From positions 1 to 64,000 of the forward strand of contig NZ_JANFAU010000013.1 of assembly GCF_026130605.1 (NCBI RefSeq): a stretch of 64,000 nt of DNA, written 5' to 3'. Shown here piece after piece: positions 1 to 8,802 of the stretch (position 1 is the first letter of the stretch; the number at the start of each line of letters is the position of its first letter). A program made the translations under genes and the position numbers. A model generated the notes under the pieces. It ran no database searches, was not told the origin of the DNA, and saw only the letters and a list, made by a program, of their open reading frames with translations. The DNA comes from Sphingomonas lycopersici. Lineage in GTDB: Bacteria > Pseudomonadota > Alphaproteobacteria > Sphingomonadales > Sphingomonadaceae.

Positions 1-51
1 CTCGATCCGAGCCCACTCCGCATCGCTCAACCAGGTCAGTTGGCTCGCCAT
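1..51 (-). CDS. IS5-family-like transposase, N-terminal fragment (cut by window edge)
   Basis: Reading leftward, an ATG at 51 opens MASQLTWLSDAEWARIE and runs off the window. A GGAGG ribosome binding site lies about six bases upstream. This opening resembles the N terminus of IS5-family (DDE) transposases, which catalyse cut-and-paste movement of the element. Only 17 codons are visible, so the catalytic core cannot be checked and the element could be intact or broken. The family call rests on the N-terminal pattern and on the inverted-repeat-like end just outside the gene. Confidence 0.6.
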   Translation of the reverse strand, partial: MASQLTWLSDAEWARIE

Positions 52-125
52 CACCGCCTCCGCTTCAAGCAGAAGCTTTGAATCAGCCAAATCACTCAAC
101 CGCAAGCTGATTGAGTACGGACCCT
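1..125 (-). mobile_element. Right end of an IS5-type insertion sequence
   Basis: The stretch from the transposase start to about 122-125 has no other gene. It ends in a segment that reads, from the outside in, GGGTCCGTACTCAATC, a plausible terminal inverted repeat. The adjoining CTAG could be part of a target duplication, as seen in the IS427 group of IS5, but the other end is outside the window. The element lies about 72 bases beyond the stop codon of phaC, so it has not disrupted that gene. Confidence 0.5.
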
Positions 126-196
126 AGGACCTCGCCTTCGCGAGGACACAGAAAGGGGTGCTCCTTCGCCGACGGTAACCGGCGTGGATCGGCACG

Positions 197-1915
197 CTAT
201 CTTGCCTTTACGTAGCTCCCTGGCGCGTCCTCGAGCGCGGCGAGTTTGCCCTTGCCCGGCACCCGCGCGCGCTGCGCCGCAACCTCGGTCGAATCGATCG
301 TGCGGAGCCAATCGACCCAGTCGGGCCACCAGCTTCCCTTGATCTCGGTCGCGCCCGCGACGAATTCGTCGAGCGTCTTCGTTTTCGCCGGGTTGGTCCA
401 ATATTGATATTTGTTCGCCGCCGGCGAGTTGACCACCCCGGCGATATGCCCCGAGCCGGCGAGGACGAATTTCAGCGGCCCGCTGAAGATGCCGGTCAGC
501 TTCCACACGCTGTCCGCCGGTGCGATATGATCCTCGCGGCCGGCCTGGATATAGCTCGGCGTCCTGACCTTGGTGAGATCGAGCGGGGTGCCGGCGACCG
601 AGATCGCGCCGGGCTGGGCGAGCCGGTTGTCGCGATAGAGATCGGTCAGATAGGAAAGGTGCCATTTCGCCGGCAGGTTGGTCGTGTCGCCGTTCCAGTG
701 GAGCAGGTCGAACGGCGCATAATCGTTGCCGAGCAGATAGTTATTGGTGACGTAATTCCAGATCAGATCGCGCCCGCGCAGCAGGTTGAAGGTCGCCGCC
801 ATATAACGCCCGTCAAGGAAGCCCTGCGGCGAAAGCGAGCGGATCAGCGCGAACTGATCGTCGTCGATGAAATTCTGGAGGTCGCCGGCGCGGGTGAAAT
901 CGACCTGCGCGGTGAAAAAGGTCGAACTCGCCACCTTCTCCGCCTCGCCGCGCGCGCTGAGCAGCGCCAGCGTGGCGGCGAGGGTGGTGCCCGCCACGCA
1001 ATAGCCGATCGTGTGGACCGCGGGGACACCGAGCGCGTCGCGCACCGTGTCGATCGCGTCGATCTGCGCGGCGATATAATCGTCCCACGTCACATCGGCC
1101 ATCGACGCATCGGCCGATTTCCACGAGACCATGAACACGCTGATCCCCTGATCGACGCACCAGCGGATGAAGCTTTTCTCGGGGGTCAGATCGAGGATGT
1201 AGAAGCGGTTGATCCACGGCGGGAAGATCACCAGCGGGATCGACAGCACCTGCTTGGTCGTCGGGCTATATTGGATCAGTTCGTAGAGCGGGGTGCGCTT
1301 GACCACCTTGCCGGGGGTCGTGGCGAGATTGCGCCCGACCTCGAAGGCGTCGCCGCTGGTGTGGGTGAGTTGCCCGCGCCCGATATCGGTCAGCATATGC
1401 TGCAGACCCTTGAGCAGATTCTCGCCCCCGGTCTCGATCGTCTTGTCGATCACCTCGGGATTGGTGAAGGCGAAATTGGTCGGGCTCATCGCATCGATGA
1501 AGCCCTTGGTGGCGAAGCGCAATTGCTCGCGCTGCCTGGCATCGATCCCCTCGATCGCGTCGACGCTGCTCAGCAGATGATCGGAAATCATCAAATAGCT
1601 TTCGCGGATCCACGCGAACAGCGGATTGTCGCGCCATGCCTCGGCCTTGAAGCGCTTGTCGCGCGGGGCGGCGTCCTGTTGCTCGGTCGCCTCGCCGGGC
1701 TGGAGGAAGCGCTGCCACAAGGTGAGGCTGTTCTGCCAGAAGTCGCTCGCGCGTTGCAGCGTCGCGGGGTCGTTGATGCCGGGCACCACCGGCGCGCCGG
1801 TCGCGGGCGCCTGCATCGTCGCCAGCCCCTGTTCCATCATCATCTGCTGCGCCCGCCCCAGTACCCAGGTCCAGCGCTGGAGATCGGCCAGGCCGGGGGC
1901 TTGGGTATCGGTCAT
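197..1915 (-). CDS. phaC: Class I poly(3-hydroxyalkanoate) synthase
   Basis: Polymerises (R)-3-hydroxyacyl-CoA into polyester storage granules. The 572-residue protein has the usual class I length, an N-terminal PHA synthase domain, and an alpha/beta-hydrolase core with the lipase-like box GYCVAG carrying the nucleophile Cys306. Downstream lie an Asp in GREDHIAP and a His in GSGHIAG, completing the triad. The ATG at 1915 is preferred over an in-frame TTG one codon earlier because GGAGAGG sits just upstream. It stands alone: no phaA, phaB, phasin or depolymerase is adjacent, and an IS end lies behind it. It is transcribed divergently from the aminotransferase at 2263. Confidence 0.95.
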   Translation of the reverse strand: MTDTQAPGLADLQRWTWVLGRAQQMMMEQGLATMQAPATGAPVVPGINDPATLQRASDFWQNSLTLWQRFLQPGEATEQQDAAPRDKRFKAEAWRDNPLFAWIRESYLMISDHLLSSVDAIEGIDARQREQLRFATKGFIDAMSPTNFAFTNPEVIDKTIETGGENLLKGLQHMLTDIGRGQLTHTSGDAFEVGRNLATTPGKVVKRTPLYELIQYSPTTKQVLSIPLVIFPPWINRFYILDLTPEKSFIRWCVDQGISVFMVSWKSADASMADVTWDDYIAAQIDAIDTVRDALGVPAVHTIGYCVAGTTLAATLALLSARGEAEKVASSTFFTAQVDFTRAGDLQNFIDDDQFALIRSLSPQGFLDGRYMAATFNLLRGRDLIWNYVTNNYLLGNDYAPFDLLHWNGDTTNLPAKWHLSYLTDLYRDNRLAQPGAISVAGTPLDLTKVRTPSYIQAGREDHIAPADSVWKLTGIFSGPLKFVLAGSGHIAGVVNSPAANKYQYWTNPAKTKTLDEFVAGATEIKGSWWPDWVDWLRTIDSTEVAAQRARVPGKGKLAALEDAPGSYVKAR

Positions 1916-2262
1916 CAACCTCTCCTCGACGCAACCGCCGGCCGCTGACTCGGGGGCGGCTGCCTAGCCTAGGCCGGATCGGCAATCAGCAGAACCCGGT
2001 TTTTGCGCTTTCCCCTTCTCGTCATGCCGGGCTCGACCCGGCATCCAGAGCCTCAGGTGCCGTCGCCCGTAACTCTGGATGGGGGCGAAAGCGGCTTCGG
2101 CCAACACAATCACATCGCCACCCGGCTCGGGGCCGGGGTGACGGCGGAGCGTGAATCCGACCCGTTTGCCCCTCGCCAAACCCGCAAGCCCGGCTTTTTG
2201 CCGCTTGGCCCTGTCGCCCGCGCGCCGGACACGGTATGACGTGCGAACCGAAAGGAGTTCCA
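1916..2262. repeat. Divergent intergenic region with GC-rich hairpin repeats
   Basis: This gap lies between the divergent phaC and aminotransferase genes. It carries a hairpin at 2020-2046 (GTCATGCCGGG paired with CCCGGCAT) and a second at about 2110-2143 (CACCCGGCTC with GGGCCGGGGTGACG). Both belong to the same dispersed family seen at 33189, 34396, 43264 and, more loosely, 16812. No small gene is convincing. Promoters for both flanking genes must lie here, but I cannot pick out clear -35/-10 boxes. Confidence 0.6.
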
Positions 2263-3471
2263 ATGTCCGACGAATTCTACCGCATGAAGCGCCTGCCCCC
2301 TTATGTCATCGCCGAGGTCAATGCGATGCGGGCAGCGGCGCGCGCGGCAGGGGAGGACATTATCGATCTCGGCATGGGCAATCCCGATCTGCCGCCGCCG
2401 GCGCATGTCATCGAGAAATTGTGCGAGGTCGCGCAAAAGCCCTCCGCCCACGGCTATTCGCAGTCAAAGGGGATTCCGGGGCTGCGCCGCGCCCAGGCCA
2501 ATTATTACGCCCGCCGCTTCGGGGTCGATGTCGATCCCGAAACCGAGGTGGTGGTGACGATGGGATCGAAGGAGGGGCTCGCCAGCCTCGCCACCGCGAT
2601 CACCGCGCCGGGCGATGTCGTGCTCGCGCCGAATCCCTCCTATCCGATCCACACCTTCGGCTTCATCATCGCAGGCGCGACGATCCGCGCGGTGCCGACC
2701 ACCCCCGACGAACATTATTTCGAAAGCCTCGAACGCGCGATGGCCTATACCGTCCCGCGCCCCTCGGTGCTGGTGGTCAATTATCCGTCGAACCCGACCG
2801 CCGAGACGGTCGATCTCGCTTTCTACGAGCGGCTGGTGGCGTGGGCGCGCGAGAACAAGGTGTGGATCCTCTCCGACCTTGCCTATTCGGAGCTCTATTA
2901 CGACGGCAATCCGACCCCCTCGATCCTCCAGGTCAAGGGCGCCAAGGACGTCGCGATCGAATTCACCTCGCTCAGCAAGACCTATTCGATGGCGGGCTGG
3001 CGGATCGGCTTCGCGGTCGGCAACAAGCAGCTGATCGCGGCGATGACGCGGGTGAAATCCTATCTCGATTACGGCGCCTTCACCCCGATCCAGGCGGCGG
3101 CCTGCGCCGCGCTCAACGGGCCGCAGGATATCGTCGAGAAGAACCGCCAACTCTATCACAAGCGCCGCGACGTGATGGTCGAAAGCTTCGCGCGCGCCGG
3201 GTGGGAGATCCCGAGCCCGCGCGCCTCGATGTTCGCCTGGGCGCCGCTGCCGCCGGCGCTGGCGCACCTAGGTAGCCTTGAGTTCTCCAAACAATTGCTG
3301 ACTCACGCCCAGGTCGCGGTTGCGCCAGGGGTCGGCTACGGCGAGAACGGCGAGGGTTATGTGCGCATCGCGATGGTCGAGAACGAGCAACGGCTCCGCC
3401 AGGCGGCACGCAACGTGAAACGCTATCTGCAATCGATGGGCGTCAACACCCCCGCGCGCACCGCCGGGTGA
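2263..3471 (+). CDS. AlaC-like pyridoxal-phosphate aminotransferase (class I/II)
   Basis: A fold-type I PLP aminotransferase, most like glutamate-pyruvate transaminase AlaC and the related LL-diaminopimelate aminotransferases. The 402-residue protein has MGNPDLPPP near the N terminus, NPSYPIH in the substrate region, NYPSNPT, and SLSKTYSMAGWRIGF with the PLP-binding Lys239. The start at 2263 follows AAAGGAG; an in-frame upstream ATG at 2236 has no such site. It is divergent from phaC and followed 65 bases later by the TSUP transporter. Transaminases of this group are often mislabelled as DapL; exact substrate preference cannot be read from sequence. Confidence 0.88.
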   Translation: MSDEFYRMKRLPPYVIAEVNAMRAAARAAGEDIIDLGMGNPDLPPPAHVIEKLCEVAQKPSAHGYSQSKGIPGLRRAQANYYARRFGVDVDPETEVVVTMGSKEGLASLATAITAPGDVVLAPNPSYPIHTFGFIIAGATIRAVPTTPDEHYFESLERAMAYTVPRPSVLVVNYPSNPTAETVDLAFYERLVAWARENKVWILSDLAYSELYYDGNPTPSILQVKGAKDVAIEFTSLSKTYSMAGWRIGFAVGNKQLIAAMTRVKSYLDYGAFTPIQAAACAALNGPQDIVEKNRQLYHKRRDVMVESFARAGWEIPSPRASMFAWAPLPPALAHLGSLEFSKQLLTHAQVAVAPGVGYGENGEGYVRIAMVENEQRLRQAARNVKRYLQSMGVNTPARTAG

Positions 3472-3536
3472 CGGTGGGCGGCGCAGGCGATCATGCGCGC
3501 GCGGTCCGCCACGGATAGGCTGACCGCGGGGCATAT

Positions 3537-4319
3537 GTGATCGTCTATAATCCGTTCTATTCGCTTGCCGGCGTGCTGGTCGGCCTGCTCGTCGGGCTGA
3601 CCGGCGTCGGCGGCGGATCGCTGATGACGCCGTTGCTCGTGCTGGTGTTCGGTTTCCACCCGGTGACCGCGGTGGGGACCGACCTGCTCTATGCCTCCGC
3701 GACCAAGACGGTGGGGACGGCGGTCCATGGCTGGCGCGGGACGGTCGACTGGCGGGTGGTGCGCCGGCTCGCGACCGGCAGCGTGCCGACGACGATCGCG
3801 ACCCTTGTCGCGCTGAGCTACGCCACGCACCGCTCGGCCGACACCGGGCATCTCGTCGCGACGATCCTCGGCAGCGCGCTGCTGCTCACCGCGGTGGCGA
3901 TCCTGTTCCGCGCGCGGATCGTCGACAAGCTCGCGCCGCGCTTCGGCCGGTTCGACGAAGGGCGGATCGCGTGGCTGACCGTGCTGCTCGGCGCGATCCT
4001 TGGCACGCTCGTCTCGCTCACCTCGGTGGGGGCGGGGGCATTGGGGATGACCGCGCTGCTCGTGCTCTATCCGCGGCTCGAGGTGAAACGGCTGGTCGGC
4101 TCGGATATCGCGCATGCCGTGCCGCTCACGCTGATCGCGGGGCTGGGGCATCTTTCGCTCGGCGCGGTCGATCTGTCGCTGCTGGTGTCGCTGCTCGCGG
4201 GATCGGTGCCGGGGATCGTGATCGGCAGCCTCGTCGCGACCCGCGTCCCCGATCGCGTGCTGGTGCCGATCCTCGCGGTGACGCTCGCGCTGGTCGGCGC
4301 GAAATTGGTGTTCGGTTGA
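3537..4319 (+). CDS. TSUP (TauE/SafE) family membrane transporter
   Basis: A 260-residue integral membrane protein with about eight hydrophobic segments. It has the duplicated TSUP layout, each half with a Gly-rich turn (GVGGGSLMTP near residue 25 and SVGAGALGMTAL near residue 165). TSUP proteins move sulfite, sulfoacetate or other organosulfur anions across the inner membrane. GTG at 3537 is the start, since the overlapping ATG one base earlier would read straight into TGA. No sulfur-metabolism gene is adjacent, so the substrate is unknown. Confidence 0.85.
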   Translation: MIVYNPFYSLAGVLVGLLVGLTGVGGGSLMTPLLVLVFGFHPVTAVGTDLLYASATKTVGTAVHGWRGTVDWRVVRRLATGSVPTTIATLVALSYATHRSADTGHLVATILGSALLLTAVAILFRARIVDKLAPRFGRFDEGRIAWLTVLLGAILGTLVSLTSVGAGALGMTALLVLYPRLEVKRLVGSDIAHAVPLTLIAGLGHLSLGAVDLSLLVSLLAGSVPGIVIGSLVATRVPDRVLVPILAVTLALVGAKLVFG

Positions 4320-4350
4320 CGCGCGCGCCGCATCGCCGCATCGATGCGGC

Positions 4351-4794
4351 ATGACACGCCCCGGCTTCGCTTTTTCCACCCGCTTCAAAGTCCGTTACGC
4401 CGAGATCGACGGGCAGCGCGTGGTGTTCAACTCGCGCTATCTCGAATATGCCGATGTCGCCGAGACCGAATATTGGCAATGGACCGGGATCGGCGAAGTG
4501 CTCGGCAAGGCCTGGCTCGAAACCGAATTCCACGTCCGCCGCGCGTCGGTCGATTATCTGCGGCCGTTGGTGTGGGGCGATACGATCGAGGCGTCGGTGC
4601 GGATCGAGCGGATCGGCTCGACCAGCATCACCAAAAGGATCGACCTCGCCAACCAGCGCGGCGAGCTCTGCACCGAGATCGAGATGGTGACGGTCAACGT
4701 CCATTTGCCGACCGGGCGGCCGATCCCGATCGAGGGCGAGGTGCGCCAGTTCCTCGAGGCGCTGATCGCCGCGCAGCCCGATCGGGTGGCGTAG
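4351..4794 (+). CDS. YbgC-like hot-dog acyl-CoA thioesterase
   Basis: A 147-residue single hot-dog domain of the 4-hydroxybenzoyl-CoA thioesterase / YbgC type, which hydrolyses acyl-CoA or acyl-ACP thioesters in the cytoplasm. The characteristic opening FKVRYAEIDGQRVVFNSRYL contains the active-site Asp region, followed by the VDYLRPLVWGD strand. The first acidic residue of the usual D-T-D pair is Glu here. It starts 31 bases after the TSUP gene and may be cotranscribed. It ends before a hairpin at 4807, facing astD. Confidence 0.85.
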   Translation: MTRPGFAFSTRFKVRYAEIDGQRVVFNSRYLEYADVAETEYWQWTGIGEVLGKAWLETEFHVRRASVDYLRPLVWGDTIEASVRIERIGSTSITKRIDLANQRGELCTEIEMVTVNVHLPTGRPIPIEGEVRQFLEALIAAQPDRVA

Positions 4795-4806
4795 CGCTTT
4801 TCTCCT

Positions 4807-4912
4807 CTCCCTTGAACAAGGGAGGGGGCGGGGGTGGTTGGCCCGGGGGGGGGGGGCCACCGGCCCGCGCGCCTCATACCCACCCCCAGCCCCTCCCTTC
4901 ACGAGGGAGGGG
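4807..4912. terminator. Paired CTCCCTT-type hairpins between convergent genes, with a G12 run
   Basis: Two copies of one hairpin family face the two convergent genes. The first (4807-4824) pairs CTCCCTT with AAGGGAG just after the thioesterase stop. The second (4890-4912) pairs CCCCTCCCT with AGGGAGGGG around a TCACG loop beyond the astD stop. Between them is a run of 12 G at 4845-4856. The position immediately 3' of genes suggests a transcription terminator role, although no T-tract follows. Relatives sit at 12642, 15510, 30401 and 45722. Confidence 0.6.
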
Positions 4913-4947
4913 AGTAGAAGGGGCAAGGAGGGGCGCGCCTTAGCGCC

Positions 4948-6360
4948 TCACCCTTCGCGCAGCCCGATCCCGATTGCCGCGCGGGCGGCGTCGGCTTCGT
5001 TGCTCACCACCGGATAGGCGCAATAATCGGCGGCATAATAAGCGCTCGGGCGGTGGTTGCCCGACCAGCCGACGCCGCCGAACGGCGCGCCCGACGACGC
5101 GCCGTTGGTCGGCTTGTTCCAGTTGACGATCCCCGCCCGCGCGCGCGCCCAGAAGCGGTCGAACAATTGCGGAGTCTGGCTGATCAGCGAGGCGGACAGG
5201 CCGTAGCGCGTATCGTTCGCCTCGATGATCGCATCGTCGAAATCGTGGCAGCGGACGATTTGGAGGATCGGGCCGAACAATTCGATATCGGGCTTGTCGC
5301 GCGCCTCGGTCATGTCGATCAGCCCGGGGAGCAGGAAGGGACGGTCGGCCGCCGGGCGTTCGAGGTGACGGATCGGGCGCCCGCCCTTCATCAGCAGCGC
5401 AAGGAAGCTCTCGCTCAGCTGATCCGCGGTGTCATTGTCGATCACCGGCCCCATGAACGGCGCGGGGGTGGCGAAGGGCTCGTCGACGATCAGCCGCCCA
5501 AGCACTTTCTCGAGCTCGGCGAGCAAGGGCTCGTACAATTTCTCGTCGACGATCAGCCGCCGCGCGGCGGTGCAGCGCTGCCCCGCGGTGGTGAAGGCCG
5601 ATTGCACGACGAGCACCGCGGCCTGCCACAGATCGGGGGTGTCCCACACCACGATCGGGTTGTTGCCGCCCATTTCGAGCGCGAGGATCTTCTCGGGCTT
5701 CTCGGCGAAGGCGCGGTTCAAGGCGAGCCCGGTGCGCGCCGAGCCGGTGAACAACAGCCCGTCGATCCCGTCGTGCGCGGCGAGCGCCTTGCCCTGATCG
5801 GGGCCGCCGATCACGATGCGGATGCACGCTTCGGGCACCCCCGCCTCGCGCAGGCAATCGACCAGGAACGCGCCGCTCGCCGGGGTCTTTTCCGACGGCT
5901 TGAACACCACCGCATTGCCCGCGATCAGCGCCGGGACGATATGCCCGTTGGGCAGGTGCGCGGGGAAATTATACGGCCCCAATACCGCGAGCACGCCGTG
6001 CGGCTTGTGGCGCAACGCCATCCGGCTGCCCATCGGCGAATCGAGCCGGCGCTGCGCGGTGCGCTCGGCATAAGCGCTGACCGAGATGTCGACCTTGGCG
6101 ATCACCGAATCGACCTCGGTGCGCGCTTCCCACAGCGGCTTGCCGGTTTCGCGCGCGATCAAATCGGCAAAGGCATCGGCGCGCGCGCGCACGACATTGG
6201 CGAAGCGCCGCATCGTTTCGATGCGATAGGTCAGCGCGCGCGCCGCCCAGGTCGCCCAGCCGCCGCGCGCCGCGGCCACTTCCGCATCGACATCGCTGAT
6301 CGCGCCGCGCCACAGTTCCGCGCTCGTCGCAGGCTCGAACGAGACGAGTTCACCGGTCAT
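4948..6360 (-). CDS. astD: Succinylglutamate-semialdehyde dehydrogenase
   Basis: Oxidises N-succinylglutamate semialdehyde to N-succinylglutamate with NAD, the fourth step of the arginine succinyltransferase (AST) catabolic pathway. At 470 residues it has the AstD length and ALDH landmarks: GPYNFPAHLPNGH, KPSEKTP, the general base Glu229 in LEMGGNNP, and the nucleophile Cys263 in AGQRCTAARR. None of astA, astB, astC or astE is in the window, so it appears separated from the rest of the pathway. A generic aldehyde dehydrogenase is less likely because of the AstD-like NGHIVPALIAGNAVVFKPSE region. Confidence 0.9.
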   Translation of the reverse strand: MTGELVSFEPATSAELWRGAISDVDAEVAAARGGWATWAARALTYRIETMRRFANVVRARADAFADLIARETGKPLWEARTEVDSVIAKVDISVSAYAERTAQRRLDSPMGSRMALRHKPHGVLAVLGPYNFPAHLPNGHIVPALIAGNAVVFKPSEKTPASGAFLVDCLREAGVPEACIRIVIGGPDQGKALAAHDGIDGLLFTGSARTGLALNRAFAEKPEKILALEMGGNNPIVVWDTPDLWQAAVLVVQSAFTTAGQRCTAARRLIVDEKLYEPLLAELEKVLGRLIVDEPFATPAPFMGPVIDNDTADQLSESFLALLMKGGRPIRHLERPAADRPFLLPGLIDMTEARDKPDIELFGPILQIVRCHDFDDAIIEANDTRYGLSASLISQTPQLFDRFWARARAGIVNWNKPTNGASSGAPFGGVGWSGNHRPSAYYAADYCAYPVVSNEADAARAAIGIGLREG

Positions 6361-6425
6361 CGATCAGCCATCCCGTCCCCCGAAATGCGCGGCCGCCCCC
6401 GGCCGCAATCATCGTGTAGAGACAA

Positions 6426-7841
6426 TCACCTGTCTTCGACAAGCCGCAGCGCGTCCGCCATTTCGCGGATCTGTGCCACCTTGACGTCAAGCGCCGACCA
6501 ATCATCGTTTTCCGCGATCCGCGCCCATATCGCCTCCACCTCGTCGATCAGCATCGAACACGGCGCCTCGCCGCGCCAATAGGCATGCGTGCGCGGGGCA
6601 CGCGGTGCATATCGATCCAGCGCGGCGCGCGCCTCGTCCCACGGCGCGCCGTAACCTTCGGGCAGCGGCTGGGCGAAGGCATCGAAGAAGAACCGGTCGA
6701 TGCCGACGCCGCTCGCGCGCAACCCGCGCTCGATCGCCTGCACCAGGGCGCGGTCGCTCGCCGGGTCGATCGGCTTGCGCCCCAGCCGCCACAGCAAGGC
6801 GTCGGTGATTGCCGGCTGGTAACGCTCGCCGAAGCTTTCGAGCAGCGCGATGAGCGGTTCGGATTCGGCCAGCGGGCGCAATGCGGCGGCAAGCTGCATC
6901 ACGTCCCAGTGGATCGCCTCCGGCTGGCGGCCGAAGGCATAGAGCCCGTTCTGGTCGAAATAAGCGGCGGTGAAGGCAGGGTCCCAGGTCGGCGCGAACC
7001 GCCACGGGCCGTAATCGAAGCTTTCGCCGGTGATGTTGATATTGTCCGAATTGAGCACGCCGTGGACGAACCCGGCCGCCATATAGCGTGCGGCCAGCGT
7101 CGCGGTGCGGGTGAGGACGAGATCGAGCAGGCGCAGCGGATCGTCGCTATCCTCGCCATAGAGTGCGCGTAAGGAATAGCCGACCAGCCGACGCAACGCC
7201 TCGTCCTCGCGCAAATAGGCGAGCCGCTGGAAACTGCCGATGCGGATATGGCCGTGGCTCAGCCGTACCAGCACCGCCGAGCGCGTCGGCGAGGGTTCGT
7301 CGTTGCGGTAGAGCTGCTCGCCGGTCTCGATCAGCGAGAAGCTGCGCGAGGTGGGGACGCCGAGTGCCTCGACCATCTCGCTCGCGAGGATTTCGCGCAC
7401 CCCGCCCTTCAGCGTCAGCCGGCCGTCGCCGAAGCGGCTCCACGGCGTCTGCCCCGAGCCCTTGGTGCCGAGGTCCATCAGCCGCCCGTCGCGGTTGCGT
7501 AGCTGCGCGAAGGTGAAGCCGCGTCCGTCGCCGATCTCGGGGTTGTACACGCGGAACTGATGGCCGTGATACCGCAGCGCGAGCGGCCCGGGCAATGTGC
7601 CCGGCAGCGGCGCGAACCGGCCGAAATGCGCGATCCACTCCTCGTCGGTCAGCGCGTCCAGCCCCACTTCGCGCGCGGCGCGGTCGTTGCGGAAACGCAG
7701 CCGGGTTTCGCGGAACGGTGCGGCCTCGACCGGATCGTAAAAGGCGTCGCCCAGCGAAAGGATCGTCTGTTCGGGGCGGTAAGCTTGCGGGTCGAGGGGC
7801 ATCCGGCGATATGGGGGCTGCGATAGCAAAGGTTCAAGCAT
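6426..7841 (-). CDS. selO: SelO family protein AMPylator (YdiU/UPF0061)
   Basis: SelO pseudokinases transfer AMP from ATP onto Ser, Thr or Tyr of target proteins, with known links to redox stress. The 471-residue protein shows the family hallmarks: RYHGHQF, the nucleotide-binding KGSGQTPWSR and DGRLTLKGGVREIL stretches, and HGVLNSDNINITG with the metal-binding Asp/Asn. It lacks the C-terminal selenocysteine motif, as is usual in bacteria. The ATG at 7841 overlaps the ATG of the divergent hydrolase gene by two bases. An internal ATG at 7802 (MPLDPQAY) is possible, but neither has a strong ribosome binding site. Confidence 0.9.
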   Translation of the reverse strand: MLEPLLSQPPYRRMPLDPQAYRPEQTILSLGDAFYDPVEAAPFRETRLRFRNDRAAREVGLDALTDEEWIAHFGRFAPLPGTLPGPLALRYHGHQFRVYNPEIGDGRGFTFAQLRNRDGRLMDLGTKGSGQTPWSRFGDGRLTLKGGVREILASEMVEALGVPTSRSFSLIETGEQLYRNDEPSPTRSAVLVRLSHGHIRIGSFQRLAYLREDEALRRLVGYSLRALYGEDSDDPLRLLDLVLTRTATLAARYMAAGFVHGVLNSDNINITGESFDYGPWRFAPTWDPAFTAAYFDQNGLYAFGRQPEAIHWDVMQLAAALRPLAESEPLIALLESFGERYQPAITDALLWRLGRKPIDPASDRALVQAIERGLRASGVGIDRFFFDAFAQPLPEGYGAPWDEARAALDRYAPRAPRTHAYWRGEAPCSMLIDEVEAIWARIAENDDWSALDVKVAQIREMADALRLVEDR

Positions 7842-8715
7842 GGCCGCCTATCAGGATCTGTTTTGGTGGTCGCGGGACGGCCTGAGGCTCCACGCCCGCG
7901 ATTATCCGGGCGACGCGGGGGTTTTGCCGGTGCTGTGCCTCCCCGGGCTGACCCGCAACGCGCGCGATTATGCCGGGGTGGCGGCGCGGCTCGCGGGGCC
8001 GCGGCGGGTGATCGCGGTTGATTTCCGCGGGCGCGGCGAAAGCGCTTATGCCAAGGATCCGATGAGCTATTCGCCGCTCGTCTATGCGCAGGATATCGCG
8101 GCCTTGCTCGAGGCCGCGGGGATCACGCGGTTCGTGTCGATCGGCACTTCGCTCGGCGGGATCGTGACGATGCTGCTCGCCGGGATGCTGCCAGGGCGGA
8201 TCGCGGGGGCACTGCTCAACGATGTCGGGCCGGAGATCGAGCCGGCGGGGCTGGCGCGAATCCGCAGCTATGTCGGCAAGCCGAGTGTCTTCCCGACCTG
8301 GATGCACGCCGCGCGCGCGGTCGCGGAAAGCAATGCCGACGTCTATCCCGATTGGGGCGTCGAGCAATGGCTGGCGATGGCCAAGCGGCTCTATCGCCTC
8401 AACAGCGCGGGGCGGATCGTGCTCGATTACGATCTCAAGATCGCCGAGCCGTTCCGCGTTCCGGGGGCGGAGGCGGGGCCGGACATGTGGCGCGCGCTCG
8501 CCGGGCTGAACGACGTGCCGGTGCTGATCGTGCGGGGCGGGCGCTCCGACATCCTCTCGGCGGCGACGGCGGAACGGATGGCGGCGAGCCTGCCCGATGC
8601 CGAGCTCGTCACCCTGCCGGGAATCGGCCACGCCCCGACGCTCGACGAGCCGGGGGTGCAGGGCGCGATCGACCGGCTGCTGGTGCGCGCCGCGCGGGAA
8701 CCTGCCGCCGCCTGA
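7840..8715 (+). CDS. Alpha/beta hydrolase
   Basis: A 291-residue cytoplasmic alpha/beta hydrolase. It has an oxyanion-region LCLPGLTRNARDY, the nucleophile elbow GTSLGG with Ser104, an acid in RGGRSDIL, and the catalytic His in GIGHAPTLDEP. Substrate is unknown. AAAGG lies seven bases before the ATG. It leads a same-strand run with the GH130-type enzyme and the GT4 glycosyltransferase, spaced 87 and 32 bases apart, which may form an operon. Its start codon overlaps the start codon of the divergent selO. Confidence 0.88.
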   Translation: MAAYQDLFWWSRDGLRLHARDYPGDAGVLPVLCLPGLTRNARDYAGVAARLAGPRRVIAVDFRGRGESAYAKDPMSYSPLVYAQDIAALLEAAGITRFVSIGTSLGGIVTMLLAGMLPGRIAGALLNDVGPEIEPAGLARIRSYVGKPSVFPTWMHAARAVAESNADVYPDWGVEQWLAMAKRLYRLNSAGRIVLDYDLKIAEPFRVPGAEAGPDMWRALAGLNDVPVLIVRGGRSDILSAATAERMAASLPDAELVTLPGIGHAPTLDEPGVQGAIDRLLVRAAREPAAA

Positions 8716-8802
8716 GGCGATTGTCATATTGCGCTCGACGGGGGGATCACCTCGCCCGAACGGTCGTAGTCGTGCGCATGATGACCTGATCCCGGAGCCG
8801 CG

